Under the pieces are notes generated by a model. The model had not been told where the DNA came from and did no database searches. It saw only the letters and a list, made by a program, of their open reading frames with translations. The position numbers and the translations under genes were made by a program. From Pseudopyrenochaeta lycopersici (lineage: Eukaryota; Ascomycota; Dothideomycetes; Pleosporales; Pseudopyrenochaetaceae): a DNA stretch of 64,000 nucleotides. Each line of letters begins with the position of its first letter. The stretch's first letter is position 1. Location: assembly GCA_003313425.1 (NCBI GenBank), contig NHZP01000082.1, forward strand, positions 98,279-162,278. Reading direction: 5' to 3'. Below, in pieces: positions 11,406-23,229 of this stretch.

Positions 11406-11769
11406 GGTGAGGGTCTGTTAGATAGTCTCTAAGATCAATTTCTGCCCTCGGCGTCCTTCCTCTCAGCGTCTTACAAGATCCACAAGACTTGGAGCGTGGA
11501 CCGAAAAAAAGTCTGCAATTTAGTCAGCCGTAGGAATAAAGAGTGAAAATCATGATTGTCGGGTTCCGGTGCGTGCCCATGCGGAATATGCGCGATACTG
11601 CCCCGGCAAAGATTTCCGAGGCCGGCGAGATGCCACATTGGCCACTATGCTCGTAGAAGCATCTCTCCGTTCTTGGATTAGATTAAGCTGATACAAATCT
11701 CATACAAGGTCTCTTATAAGCATTGCCTTTAGTCCAATCCGGGCGTGACTTTTTCGCGCCAGTGCTACA
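11406..11769. promoter_or_regulatory. Divergent promoter region of fusion gene and carboxylase, with CGG-N9-CCG
   Basis: 364 bp separate the two ATGs of oppositely transcribed genes. CGG 11604-11606 and CCG 11616-11618 lie 199 bp from the fusion-gene ATG and 152 bp from the carboxylase ATG, so one site could serve both. A TATA-like CTTATAAGC near 11712 and a CCAAT near 11733 point toward the carboxylase. The function is inferred from position. Confidence 0.5.
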
Positions 11770-13842
11770 ATGACTACACTCTCCGTGTTCCCAATAGTTG
11801 CATCCCCCATCGACAAGCGTGGAGCTGCGGAACGGGCAAATGAAGAAGCATGGGGCCCGATTCTCGAGAGATTCGAGGCTGCTCTTAAGGAAGTTACGGC
11901 TGAGGGGACGGCGCATGCGTGTCAACGACATCAGTTCAGGGGACAATTGCTGGGTATGTTTCTCATCACCCACAGGCTGCTTGAACGGTCGAGGTGACAC
12001 GAATCACGCAGCGCGCGATCGTATTTCGCTACTTCTTGACTCTGGATCGGCATTTCTGGAGTTAGGCACTTTCGCTGGGTATTCATTGCAGGATTCAAGT
12101 CCATGTGCGAGCCTCATTGCGGGGATCGGAAGCGTCTAGTAAGTCATCGGGCTCGTCTGGTTTTCATCAATGCTAGAATCTAAGAAAGAAAATGAAGAGA
12201 CAATATACTAATGTCAAAATACGGGAGCAGTGGTCGGCACGTCTTGATACTGTCTCACATACCAACACAAAGTGGAGGAGCCTGGAACGAAATGACAGGT
12301 AAGATAACGGCACTTGAGAACCTAGCCACTTTTCATAAAGAGAGCAAAATCTCACAGCCGACTAGTCATCAAACAAAATCGGGTCACTGAGATTGCGAAT
12401 GAAAACAGTCTTCCCATCATCGCCCTTATACAGTCGGTGCGAAGTCCTTCTCCGAGTATCCACCACCATAGCTTTTTGCACTAATCCAGTAGCCAGGCCG
12501 GCGTCTTTCTCCCTCAACAGTTCCGCGTCTTCCACAAGGGAGGTCAGATCTTCCGAGACCTAGCGATACGCAGTCGAGAGCGTCAACCGACTTGCGGTGT
12601 CGTGTTCGGCTCATCAACTGCAGGAGGTGCCTATCACCCAGCGCTTTCCGACTACACCATTTTCGTACAAGACCAGGCGCAGGTCTTTTTAGGCGGCCCG
12701 CCCTTGGTCAAAATGGCCACGGGAGAAATCATCGATGCTGAAACTCTTGGAGGCGCTCTCACACATGCAACAGTCACCGGTCTGGCTGACCAGATCGCGC
12801 TTGACGAGTACGTCGAGAAACCAAGACATCTGGGGTACTGACAACAACTTTCATAGATTCGATGCTATTCGCAAAGCACGAGAGTGGGTTGGCACCCTTG
12901 GTCAGGATCCAACTAGACTTGTCATTAATGATGCGGTTCCTTTGGCCCCACGCTACCCTGCGGAGGACTTGCTGTCCATCGTCAACCCAGATATTCGAAA
13001 GCCGTTCAACATGCTCGCAGTACTCCTGAGGATTGTTGATGGTTCCAGACTGTCCATGTTCAAGCCCAAATTTGGGCCTAATCTGCTGACTGCATGGGCG
13101 CAGATCATGGGTATACCTCCTTACATGACACGACTCTTCCCAGCGTTTGAACTGACAATTTAATCCAGGCCACACCGTTGGGATCGCAGCAAATCAGATA
13201 CCAATCATCAACCCAGACGAAGCGTCAAAAGGCGCACAATTCATCCGAATCTGCAACCAACAGTATGTAAACATCCTCTCTATACCAATACATCCCTTCC
13301 ACCAACTCCCTAACCTAAGCCACAGAAACACCCCCATAATCTTTTTCCACAACGTGACAGGCTTCATGGTGGGCTCCAAAGCCGAACATGCCGCGATTAT
13401 CAAAAAGGGCGCACAGATGGTGTCTGCAGTGAGTTGCTCAACTGTACCCCACATCTCAATCATCATTGGGGCATCCTACGGAGCCGGCAATTACGCAATG
13501 TGCGGTCGTGCGTATAAACCACGTTTCCTGTTTACATGGCCCACGGGACGCTGCAGTGTCATGGGTCCTGAGCAACTTGCTGGCGTGATGAGAACGGTGG
13601 AGGCCAACAGTGCTCATGCCAAGGGACTCACTCTTCTTCCGGAGGAGCTAGATGCAAGAGTGCAGCGATTTCACGACTCGGTGGCCCGTGATAGCGAGGC
13701 ATATCGGACAAGCGGCATCATGTTGGACGATAGCATCATTGATCCGAGGGATACGAGGGATGTTTTGGGTATGTGCTTGGAGGTAGTAACGTTACAGGAC
13801 GTACAAGGCACTCAGTCTCATCAAAGCTTAGCTCGACTGTGA
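11770..13842 (+). CDS. Acyl-CoA carboxylase, carboxyltransferase (beta) subunit
   Basis: Eight exons (11770-11953, 12012-12138, 12231-12298, 12366-12436, 12497-12807, 12857-13110, 13169-13262, 13326-13842) join in phase to 541 residues, the usual size for methylcrotonyl-CoA or geranyl-CoA carboxylase beta chains. Joining rebuilds GIGSVYGR, QSGGAWNEMTVIKQNRVTE, LIQSAGVFLPQQFRVFHKGG, FGSSTAGGAYHPALSDYTIF, FLGGPPLVKMATGE, NVTGFMVG and GASYGAGNYAMCGRAY. The last carries the second oxyanion Gly pair. The enzyme transfers carboxyl from biotin to the gamma carbon of a 3-methyl-enoyl-CoA. A biotin-carboxylase alpha chain is needed but is not in this window. No mitochondrial presequence is obvious, and the protein ends ARL, a PTS1-type tripeptide. 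Related mitochondrial MCC lacks this. Divergent from the lyase/hydratase fusion, which would act on its product. Confidence 0.93.
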
Positions 13843-14511
13843 CATTCTATGACACGAGCAATCAAATTCTAGAGTAGATGCATATTTCTGGAGTTCTCCA
13901 ACCGAACTGTCCACACAAAAACACACCAGGAAAGCAAAGATAATCAATATACCTCAGTCATCCACATCTCCACAACCGCTTAAAGGCACAGTAATTAGCG
14001 AACTGTTGCTTAGATGCCGACACTCACACAGACGTGCCTGAATTAGATTTGAATATTTTATATCGTCTCGTGTGGGTTTGCGAGTTGTGATTGAACACAA
14101 TACAGAATAACCTAGGTATTTGAATCTGGGTTGTTTTTGACATGATTTTATTTGTGGTTATCAGCTGAATTGTTATTCATGCCAAAATAATAGGAAAAAC
14201 AAGAGAAATAAATCTGTGGATATTCCAGACTTCAACCGAATAAACATTGAAAGGAGAGAAAGAGAGAAAGAGAGAGGACGAGAAAGATAGGGAGAATAAA
14301 AAGATAATACCAAGTCGACATGAATCCCCCAAGGAAAGAGACAAGGGCGAGGCATAACTACAGGCTCAAACGCCAATAAGATATAAATACCAAGGAAACA
14401 GCATCTACTATTCGACCTTTCACCCTCCCCGACATCGCCACAGCTTTTAGTTACCTTGTCAAAACTTTGGGGGTGTACGAGTTGTCTCATTAATCAAGCT
14501 GAGCCTGAGAC
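13843..14511. other. Intergenic flank of the carboxylase, no gene seen
   Basis: About 0.67 kb between the carboxylase stop and the first transposon. It holds a purine-rich GA tract (about 14249-14292) and no convincing gene. An open frame at 14173-14490 on the minus strand is the complement of this low-complexity tract. Confidence 0.5.
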
Positions 14512-14513
14512 TA

Positions 14514-16348
14514 ACGTGTTCCACTACTCGGTGGCCAACACCAGTCGGTAGCTCGCCTCATCAACACTAACGCGATTGCTCTCAAAATAACCACTATAAC
14601 TATTTAACGACCGCCTTACGCAGCTTAAAAGGAGGGCCGTGTCCTTCTTACGTCTAAAGTAATTAATTTAAAAAAAATTATAAGTGTATATAAGGCTGCA
14701 CAGCTGTATAATGTTCCTTAAACAACGCTCTAAGGCCGCCTTAAATACCGCCTACCTACCTTAATAATTAACGTACGTAAATATAAGCTATTACCTACTA
14801 AAAAGGAGTCTCTTATTTAGTAAATACTAGACCTTAATTAATAAGGTTTTCTACCTTAGATTATTAACGTTTAATAAATAGTAGACTCCCTACTTACTAT
14901 ATATAGTAGGCAGCCTCTACTACTACCTCTTAGTAAGAACTAGGTATTACGCTTTATTAACGCGCAGTTAGAGCTTTAGATAAAGTAGAACTAAAAATTT
15001 TACTTATAACGCATAAAATGCGAGGATCCTATAAAAATAAATAAGTAGTTTAGTCTTATATAGGACACGCGTAAGACTTATAGGATAGTAGACGCAGATA
15101 CTTATAACTTTAATAAGACTAACTTTATAATAGGTGTCGCCTTAATATTAAAAGTTATTACTAGCTCTAATACTATTAGTTAGGTAACTATTATATAGCT
15201 AGGTAATTATAAATAGGTAATAACTATTAAGTGTGTAAGCGCAGTAGGCCGCCTTCTACCTCTATTTATTATCCTTAAGGCGAAGGTCTACTAGGCTAGT
15301 TAGTACCTAGCTAGACTACCTAATAACTAGGTTATTACTGTTAGTAATAATAGCTAGATAAGAGACAACCTTAGATTTAAGTAGCTAAAGTATTTTAACC
15401 TATATACAGCCTCGTCCTCTGTAAGAGGCTATCGCCTACTAATACTTAATAGCTATAGTAGCTACGTAACGCCTAAGTTTAGTAACTACTATAAGGAGAG
15501 GAATATAATTAGTCTCTATATACTTGCCTACACGTTATATAAGCTTTAGCTATTAGATATTAGGTACTTCTTACTACTTAAGACAGCGTATAGATAAGAG
15601 GTAACTAAGCTTACTTACTAGGGCGTCTACTATGTTAATAAGAATAAGTTTCTCTATATATCTACGTATACAGCTAGCTATTTTCTCTATTTTAAACGTC
15701 CTTAGAGGCTTCTAAGGAACAGGCCTTATCCTGTTTAGTCTTAAACGCGTCCTAGAAATACTTACTATTATCTATACGCCGTCTCTACTATCGTAGTTAA
15801 CTACGTTTAAGCCTGCCTAGACAGCTAAAACGCCTTATACGATAACGCAGCTTAATTAATAGGCTTACCTTATACGTAAGCTCTTTTAGCGTCTATCGCA
15901 GAGCCCTTTAAGTAAGGCTCTTACGCAGCTTATTAAAGGTTATTAGCTTATAATAAGCTTTGCTATAATTTTAGCTAAAGAAAATAGTAAACTTTATACC
16001 CTGCATACCCGTAGAAGACGTTAGAAGGACACGCAGCGATAATATATAGTAACTAGAGGCGTACTACAGGTCGCGACAGGTCGCGCGTTAGCTGTAGCAG
16101 CTAATATAGCCTATAATAAGATAGTAGAGGCTACAGCTTCTCGCCCTTAACAGCGAGCGCTGCCTACCTGCAGTAACTGTTATATCTAAGGTTACAAACA
16201 AACTTAATGTAGACAGAGATAGAGTATAATATTACTATATTTGCTAGGAAATTAACTGCGTAGATGTCCCGTTATTGTACATTAAGATCCTCGCGTTTTG
16301 ATGAGGTAGGCCACCGACTAGTGTTGGCCACCGACTAGTGGAACACGT
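14514..16348 (+). mobile_element. pogo/Fot1-like DNA transposon A, RIP-degraded
   Basis: 1,835 bp between TA dinucleotides (14512-14513 and 16349-16350). The 28-bp terminal inverted repeats (start ACGTGTTCCACTACTCGG) differ at one position. A plus-strand transposase can be followed through many TAG/TAA codons standing for Gln. Around 15530-15720 a segment corresponding to the pogo-family P-P-H-T..L-Q-P-L-D-V motif is readable. TA duplication, termini and size fit Tc1/mariner-superfamily pogo elements. It is inactive. Confidence 0.85.
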
Positions 16349-16350
16349 TA

Positions 16351-16620
16351 ACGTGAACCACAAGCGAGCTGATCACACAAGCGAGCTGATCACTTTGCCA
16401 AGACAACACCACCTTTTACCATCTATTACAATGCCACAACAACTAGATCTTAAATTACTTTCTCGTGAAGATAGACTTATCCTTACTATCTAAGCTATAA
16501 AAGCTGACACGTTATTAAGCTAGCGACGCGCTGCTGCTACCTATACAAAGGCTTACCTTGTAGCAATCGTCCCCTCGTAACGCACGCATTTCCTCACCAA
16601 AATCTACCAAAATCCCGCCT
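16351..16620 (+). mobile_element. 5' fragment of a second pogo-like element (B)
   Basis: Starts directly after the TA that closes element A, with a terminus ACGTGAACCACAAGCGAGCT followed by a partial direct repeat. An ATG at 16431 opens a transposase-like N-terminus (MPQQLDLKLLSREDRLI..) with a TAA where Gln is expected. Homology fades after about 16620 and no right terminus was found, so it is truncated. Confidence 0.65.
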
Positions 16621-16892
16621 CTATTTCTATTTTTCTAGCCTTATTTAATAAATAAAATAAAAAAAAGTTCTTATATTTAATATATATTCCTTAAGCAGCT
16701 CTATAATCTTAGTTAATTATATTCTTTAAAATATATAATTTATTTTCTAATTTTTTTTAATAATAGTATTAATATAAGAATTAGAATTTTTTAATCTTAA
16801 ATAGCTAAGTAAAAATATAATTATTTATAAAGATATTCTATATTTTATAAAGGTATATAGAAATTTTTACTAGTAGGAAAGTACTATAGAAT

Positions 16893-19800
16893 TGTAACGT
16901 ATGGTTTTAGGTAATAGTACTTGCTTTACACTACAGATAATAGTAAAGGGATAGTTCTGTATTACTATTACTTAGCTATAGGAGAGAATAATACTTATTA
17001 TCTCTGCTCCGCGCTGTAGGCGCAGGTTTTAAGTAAGTCTGTTGCGTTACGCGCTAGCCCTTAAAAAAGCCTAGCGTAATAATACTATAATACTAAGATT
17101 TAGATTTATAATACTTTATTATAGAGCCTTCCTCTCTAGCTAGTATTCTAATAGTATTAATAGCCTTAATAAAAACCTAAAACTATATAGGAGAGTAGGA
17201 AAAGAGTTGTTAGATGTAAAGCCCGATAGGGTGTTAGATGTCACGTGTCGATCTCCAAGTCGCGAGATCCTAGATGGTAGCACAAACTCTCGGGTGTAAC
17301 CACTTGGCAGAGGGGCACACAAAAGCAGAAAACGGAGAGAACACAGAATCAATCAATCACGTTCATCATCAAAATTCATCAAAGATCAAGCCAAATAGTC
17401 CTTGAATCTGACAAGAGTATCTATATAGGTATATTTTAATTACGCGTCCTTAACGCGCCCTATACACGTTATTATTATGTATTATAAGCGCGCTGTGTTA
17501 CGCTTCTACCTCTAGAAAAAAGTTAAGGTAATTAAGACTTTTATTCTCTAGTAATAAGGTATAGACCTACTTTATAATAGTAGAGTTTTTTAGTATTATT
17601 ATAATATTACGCTGCTCTTTTACTCTATTATAATAATATAACTTACTTAATACTATAGTCTATTACCTAAATCTAAAGTATATTAAGAAGTTATACCTTT
17701 ATAGTGCTAGGCCCTTTACATAGGCTACAGCTAATAAGCGTGCTAACTAAGACGTAGCGACTAAGACTTACCTACGCTGCGCGCAAAGTATTACTAATTA
17801 GAAGAAGAACTGTAATAACCCTAAGTATAAGCGCTGTAACTATTATATTATAAGTAACTATAGCGCCTATACTCCTATAAGTCTTTAATCTATAGCTTAC
17901 TCTAGGCGCGTTATTATTAATAAATATAGGTCTCTTATAAGCTTAATGCCTGCTTAAACTACTTATACGTCCTTCGCAATTAATATAATATAGTAGTTAC
18001 TACTACTACTACTACCTCCTAAACTAATACTACAGTTATTTTAACTAGCGTTAAGCTTACGCGCTGCTAGCGCTAATTTAATTTAGAGCTTACTAGCTAC
18101 TACTACTACGCCGCCTATACTAGCACACTTATAAGTATTATAACCTAAGTGCCTACTACTTTACCTTAGTTTCTAAAGCTAATCCTAGCTAAGTAGCGTA
18201 GGATTACAGCTACTCTAGAGTAGCTTATAGCCTACACAGCTTATATAGTATACTAATACGTTACTTATATTAGGAGCGCTAGCTAATATCTTTAAAAGGT
18301 GCTACTCTAGATAATACTAATAATAGTAATAGTAGTAGTAGTAGTAATAATAAGAGTAGAAGTAGTAGGGGTAAAGGTTAAGATAAAGAGGAGAAAGAAT
18401 AGTAAGAGAATAGAGGAGGAGAAGAAGAGAATAATAAAGGAGTAGATAATAGAGAAAATAGTAGAGATAATAGTAGAGAAGATAAGTAAGCTCTTCTCCT
18501 GCGCTATAGAGGCGCTATAGCGCGTTATAATATAAAGAGTAGAAGTAGAAGTAAAGGTAGAGGTTAAAGCTATAGTAGAAGTAAAGGTTAAGGCCTAAGT
18601 TAAAATAAGGCTAGAGATACTCTAAGCTATAAAAAGTTTAAGAGTTTCTTATTAAGCCTTAGTAAGTAATAGTAATACTTTAAGTATAAGTAATACTAGA
18701 AAAGAGATTAAGTCTAACGTAAGTAATAAGAGTAAAGTAGTTTTAGTATTTTTAAGAGTTTTCTTTTACTTCTTATAAATACCTATAAGCCTAAAGCTAT
18801 AATAATAAATTCTACTTTCTTTCTTAAACTTACTTCTCTTTAGTACTTTAGTTACGTAACTTATACTTTCTTTCTCTTCTTTAAGCGCGTAGCTCTTTTC
18901 TTTTATTTAAACTCTTAGACTATGTTATCTATATTTTTAAAATTTAATACTAAAATCTAAGTATTTTAAGTCTTATTATAGCTTTTCTACTTTAGCTAGT
19001 ACTATAGTTAGCTTTTCTTTATATATTTACTTAAGATCTTTCTAACTTCTTAGACTTCTTCTTTTTTAAAAGTAATATTAAGTAGCTAAGTATTTTCTTC
19101 TTCTTCTTACTAAGATTTTTAGTATTTAAGGAGTAAGATATAGAATATGTTATAAATATAGTAGTAAAGTAGTAGAATTAAGTAATATACCTGCGTTCTA
19201 ACTACTTCTTATACTCTAAAAGGTCTAATAAACTTACTAGATAACTTTCTATTTAGTTAGTAGGTTAAGTTAATATACTTAGTACTAAGTAATATAAGAT
19301 CTTCTTAGTAGAATACTTTATCTTTATACTTTTTTTTATAATATTAGCTTTAATACTCTTATACTTTTTATAGGTATTCTATAAGCGCGGTCCTTACACT
19401 ATATATATACTTAACTTTATCTATTATATTAGGTATCTCTCTCTCTAGCCTACTATCCTTAGGAGGTAAGGTAACTAGTAGGTACTTACTATATATAGTA
19501 TAGAAAGGAGTTAATTTTATTAACTTATAGACTAAATTATTATACGTAAATTAAGCTATACTTAAAAGCTTAACCTAGTTATCTTAAGCTACTAATATAA
19601 AGACTTAAAGGTACTATTTAAGCGTTTAATTCTAGCGTTCTGTTTACCTATCTGTCTATAGGTAGAAGGCTGTGCTTAGCTTACGCTTTACCTGTAGTTA
19701 GTAGTAAATCTCTACCTAAAAGTTAGAGGTAAAGATAAGGCCTCTATCTAATATAATACTTTTCTATACTCTAAACTTTAAAATTATATAGTTAAAGTAA

Positions 19801-19925
19801 GCTTTTATAAACTATTTTACGTTTTATATCTTTAAAGTAAGTATATAGAGTACTATTTTTAAAAAGTAATTAATAATTATAAGGATTATATTAAATATAT
19901 AACTTAAACTATCCTTTACTAGAGG
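16893..19925 (-). mobile_element. Gypsy chromovirus-type remnant, left arm of an inverted pair
   Basis: AT-rich, RIP-mutated remnant. Its reverse complement matches 20400-23229 nearly throughout, starting from the shared outer end TGTAACGTAT. Read on the minus strand, it carries the integrase core and C-terminal region seen more clearly in the right arm. The left arm is interrupted by a solo Copia LTR at 17208-17413 that the right arm lacks. All frames are broken. Confidence 0.75.
17208..17413 (-). repeat. Solo Copia LTR (206 bp), nearly unmutated
   Basis: TGTTAG..CTGACA ends, flanked by the 5-bp duplication AGAGT (17203-17207 and 17414-17418). The same LTR family flanks the Copia at 39824-44970 and occurs solo at 48914-49117. 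The corresponding uninterrupted site is visible in the inverted arm near 22937. It inserted after the inverted pair formed, or into only one copy, and shows little RIP. Confidence 0.9.
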
Positions 19926-20158
19926 TAACTTAGAAATAAAGTCTAGTATAACTTCCTTAAATATATCTCTAAAAACTAGTAAAAGTACTAGCTTTCTATA
20001 TTAACTATATCTTAGAGCTTTACTCTTTTAGTAAATAGTATACGTTCTTACGTACTCTTAAATATTATAACTAAGTATTAGCTAATAGCATAACCTTCTA
20101 ATTAGCTTAAGCGTTCTACGTACGCTAAAGTAGCCTACTATACGCGTGTTATAGTTCT

Positions 20159-20288
20159 TGTAACAGTGCAGAGCCCTACTACGCCAAATAGCCAAAAGTA
20201 TATTAATACTAGCTCAACTGCTAGTAGTGGGCTCTGCATCTAATATACAGGTAAGCTGTAACAGTACCCCTCTCGGCAATCCGTTACA
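20159..20288. repeat. Small unmutated LTR-like insertion (130 bp) at the centre of the inverted pair
   Basis: A TGTAACAG..CCGTTACA segment with normal base composition between two RIP-mutated arms. The flanks GTTCT and CTTCT could be a 5-bp target duplication with one change. It contains a stem from GCAGAGCCC to GGGCTCTGC around a loop of about 50 nt. It may be a solo mini-LTR or a non-autonomous element. Confidence 0.4.
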
Positions 20289-20399
20289 CTTCTAGAATAA
20301 AATCTCTTACTTAATAGCTAGTTCTTCTAAAATATATATTCTACTATTATATTTTAAGACTTTTCTTTTATTAACACGCTAAATAGGTACTCTTCTACT

Positions 20400-23229
20400 A
20401 CTTTAAGTGCCTCTAGTAAAAGATAGTTTAAGTTATATATTTAATATAATCCTTATAATTATTAATTACTTCTTAAAGATAGCGCTCTATATACTTACTT
20501 TAAAGATATAAGATATAAAATAGTTTATAAAAGCTTACTCTAACTCTATAATTTTAAAGTTTAGAGTATAGAAAGGTATTATATTAGATAGAAGCTCTAT
20601 CTTTACTTCTAACTTTTAAGTAGAGATTTACTACTAACTATAGGTAAAGCGTAAGCTAAGTATAGCCTTCTACCTATAGATAGATAGGTAAACAGAACGC
20701 TAGAATTAAACGCTTAAATAGTACCTTTAAGTCTTTATATTAGTAGCTTAGGATAACTAGGTTAAGCTTTTAAGTACAGCTTAATTTACCGTATAATAAT
20801 TTAGTCTATAAGTTAATAAAATTAACTCCTTTCTATACTATATATAGTAAGTACCTACTAGTTACTTTACCTCCTAAGGATAGTAGGCTAGAGAGAGAGA
20901 TACCTAATATAATAGATAAAGTTAAGTATATATATAGCGTAAGGACCGCGCTTATAGAATACCTATAAAAAGTATAAGAGTATTAAAGCTAATATTATAA
21001 AAAAAAGTATAAAGATAAAGTATTCTACTAAAAAGATCTTATATTACTTAGTACTAAGTATAATAACTTAACTTACTAACTAAGTAAAAAGTTATTTAGT
21101 AAGTTTATTAAACTCTTTAGAGTATAAGAAGTAGTTAGAACGCAGGTATATTACTTAATTTTACTACCTTACTACTATATTTATAATATATTCTATATCT
21201 TACTCTTTAAATACTAGAAATCTTAGTAGAAAGAAGTAGAAAATACTTAGCTACCTAATATTACTTCTAAAGAAGAAGAAGTCTAAGAAGTTAAAAAGAT
21301 CTTAAGTAAATATATAAAGAAGAGCTAACTATAGTACTAGCTAAGGTAGAAAAGCTATAATAAGACTTAAAATACTTAGACTTTAGTATTAGATTTTAAA
21401 AATATAGATAACCTAGTCTAAGGGTTTAAATAAAAGAAAAGAGCTACACGCTTAAAGAAGAGAAAGAAAGTATAAGTTACGTAACTAAAGTACTAAAGAG
21501 AAGTAAGTTTAAGAAAGAAAGTAGAATTTATTATTATAGCTTTAGGCTTATAAGTATCTATAAGAAGTAAAAGAAAACTCTTAAAAATACTAAAACTACT
21601 TTACTCTTATTACTTATATTAGACTTTATCTCTTTTCTAGTATTACTTATACTTAAAGTATTACTATTACTTACTAAGGCTTAATAAGAAACTCTTAAAC
21701 TTTCTATAGCTTAAAGTATCTCTAGCTCTATTTTAACCTAGGCCTTAACCTTTACTTTTACTATAGCCTTAACTTTTACTTCTACTTCTATCTTTACTCT
21801 TTATATTATAATTTACTACAGCGCCTCTACAGCGTAAGGTAAGAGCCTACTTACCTCCTCTACTATTATCTCTACTACTTTCTCTATTATCTATTCCTTT
21901 ATTATTCTTTTCTCTTCCTCCCCTATTCTCTTACTATTCTTCTTTCTCTTTATCTTAACTTTTACTTTTACTACCTCTACTCTTATTATTACTACTACTA
22001 CTACTATTACTATTATTAGTATTATCTAGGGTAGCACCCTTTAGAGATATTAGCCTGCGCTCCTAATATAAGTAATATATTAGTATACTATACACGTTGC
22101 GTAGGCTATAAGCTACTTTAGGGCAGCTGTAATCCTACACTGCTTAGCTAGGATTAGCCCTAGAAACTAAGGCGAGGTAGTAAGTACTTAGGTAGTAATA
22201 CTTATAGGCGTGCTAGTATAGGTAGTATAGTAGCAGCTAGTAAGCTCTAGATTAAATTAGTGCTAGTAGTATATAAGCTTAACGCTAGTTAAAATAACTA
22301 TAGTATTAGTTTAGGGGGTAGTAGTAGTAGTAACTACTGTATTATATTAATTATAAGGGACGTATAAGTAGTTTAAGCAGGCATTAAGCTTATAAGAGAC
22401 CTATATTTATTAATAATAACGCGCCTAGAGTAAGCTATAGATTAAAGACGTATAGGAGTATAGGCGCTATAGTTACCTGTAATATAATAGTTATAGCGCT
22501 TATACTTAGAGTTATTATAGTTCTTCTTCTAATTAGTAATACTTTACGCGTAGCGCAGGTAAGTCTTAGTTACTGCGTCTTAATTAGCACGCTTATTAGC
22601 TATAGCCTATATAAAGGTCCTAGCACTATAAAAGTGTAACTTCTTAATATACTTTAAATTTAGGTAATAGACTATAGTATTAAGCAAGTTATATACGTTA
22701 TATATATAATTTAATAGTATTATTATAATAGGGTAAAGGAGCAGTGTAATATTATAATAATACTAAAAAACTCTACTATTATAAAGTAGGTCTGTACCTT
22801 ATTATTAAAGAATAAAAGTCTTAATTACTTTAACTTTTTTCTAGAGGTAGGAGCGTAATATAGCGCGCTTATAATATATAATAACGTGTATAGGGTATAT
22901 TAAGGACGCGTAATTAAAACACACCTATATAGATACTCTTTTCCTACTCTCTTATATAGTTTTAGGTTTTTATTAAGGCTATTAATACTATTAAGATGCT
23001 AGCTAGAGTATTATAAATCTAAATCTTAGTATTATAGTATTATTACGCTAGGCCTTTTTAAGGGCTAGCGCGTAATGCGACAGACCTGCTTAAAACCTGC
23101 GCCTACAGCGCGAAGCAGGGACGATAAGTATTATTCTCTCTTATAGCTGAGTGACAGTAATACAGAACCATCCCTTTACTATTATCTGTGGTGTGAAGCA
23201 AGTACTATTGCCTGAAACTATACGTTACA
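20400..23229 (+). mobile_element. Gypsy chromovirus-type remnant, right arm of an inverted pair
   Basis: Plus-strand remnant. Near 20620-20720 an integrase-core segment equivalent to S-x-H-P-Q-T-D-G-Q-T-E-R is recognisable with substitutions. Around 20940-21060 there is an integrase C-terminal region, and around 21200-21330 a segment that looks like a chromodomain tail. This suggests a chromodomain Gypsy (Tf1/sushi-like) element. Downstream low-complexity coding-like repeats (21850-22020) remain unassigned. It ends CGTTACA at 23229. Stop codons are frequent, and the mutations fit RIP. Confidence 0.65.

Noticed and set aside
11951..11976. A 22-nt intron in the carboxylase
   Set aside because: Too short for a spliceosomal intron. 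A 58-nt intron (11954-12011) gives QLLARDRI, the family sequence.
13769..13800. A last short intron in the carboxylase before the stop
   Set aside because: Only about 29 nt. Reading through gives a C-terminus of family-like length ending ARL.
14173..14490. Minus-strand open frame near the first transposon
   Set aside because: It is the complement of a GA-rich tract, giving a Leu/Ser-rich low-complexity peptide.
18300..18500. GTAGTAGTAATAATA stretches as microsatellites
   Set aside because: They are the RIP-altered low-complexity coding part of the Gypsy remnant, mirrored in the other arm at 21850-22020.
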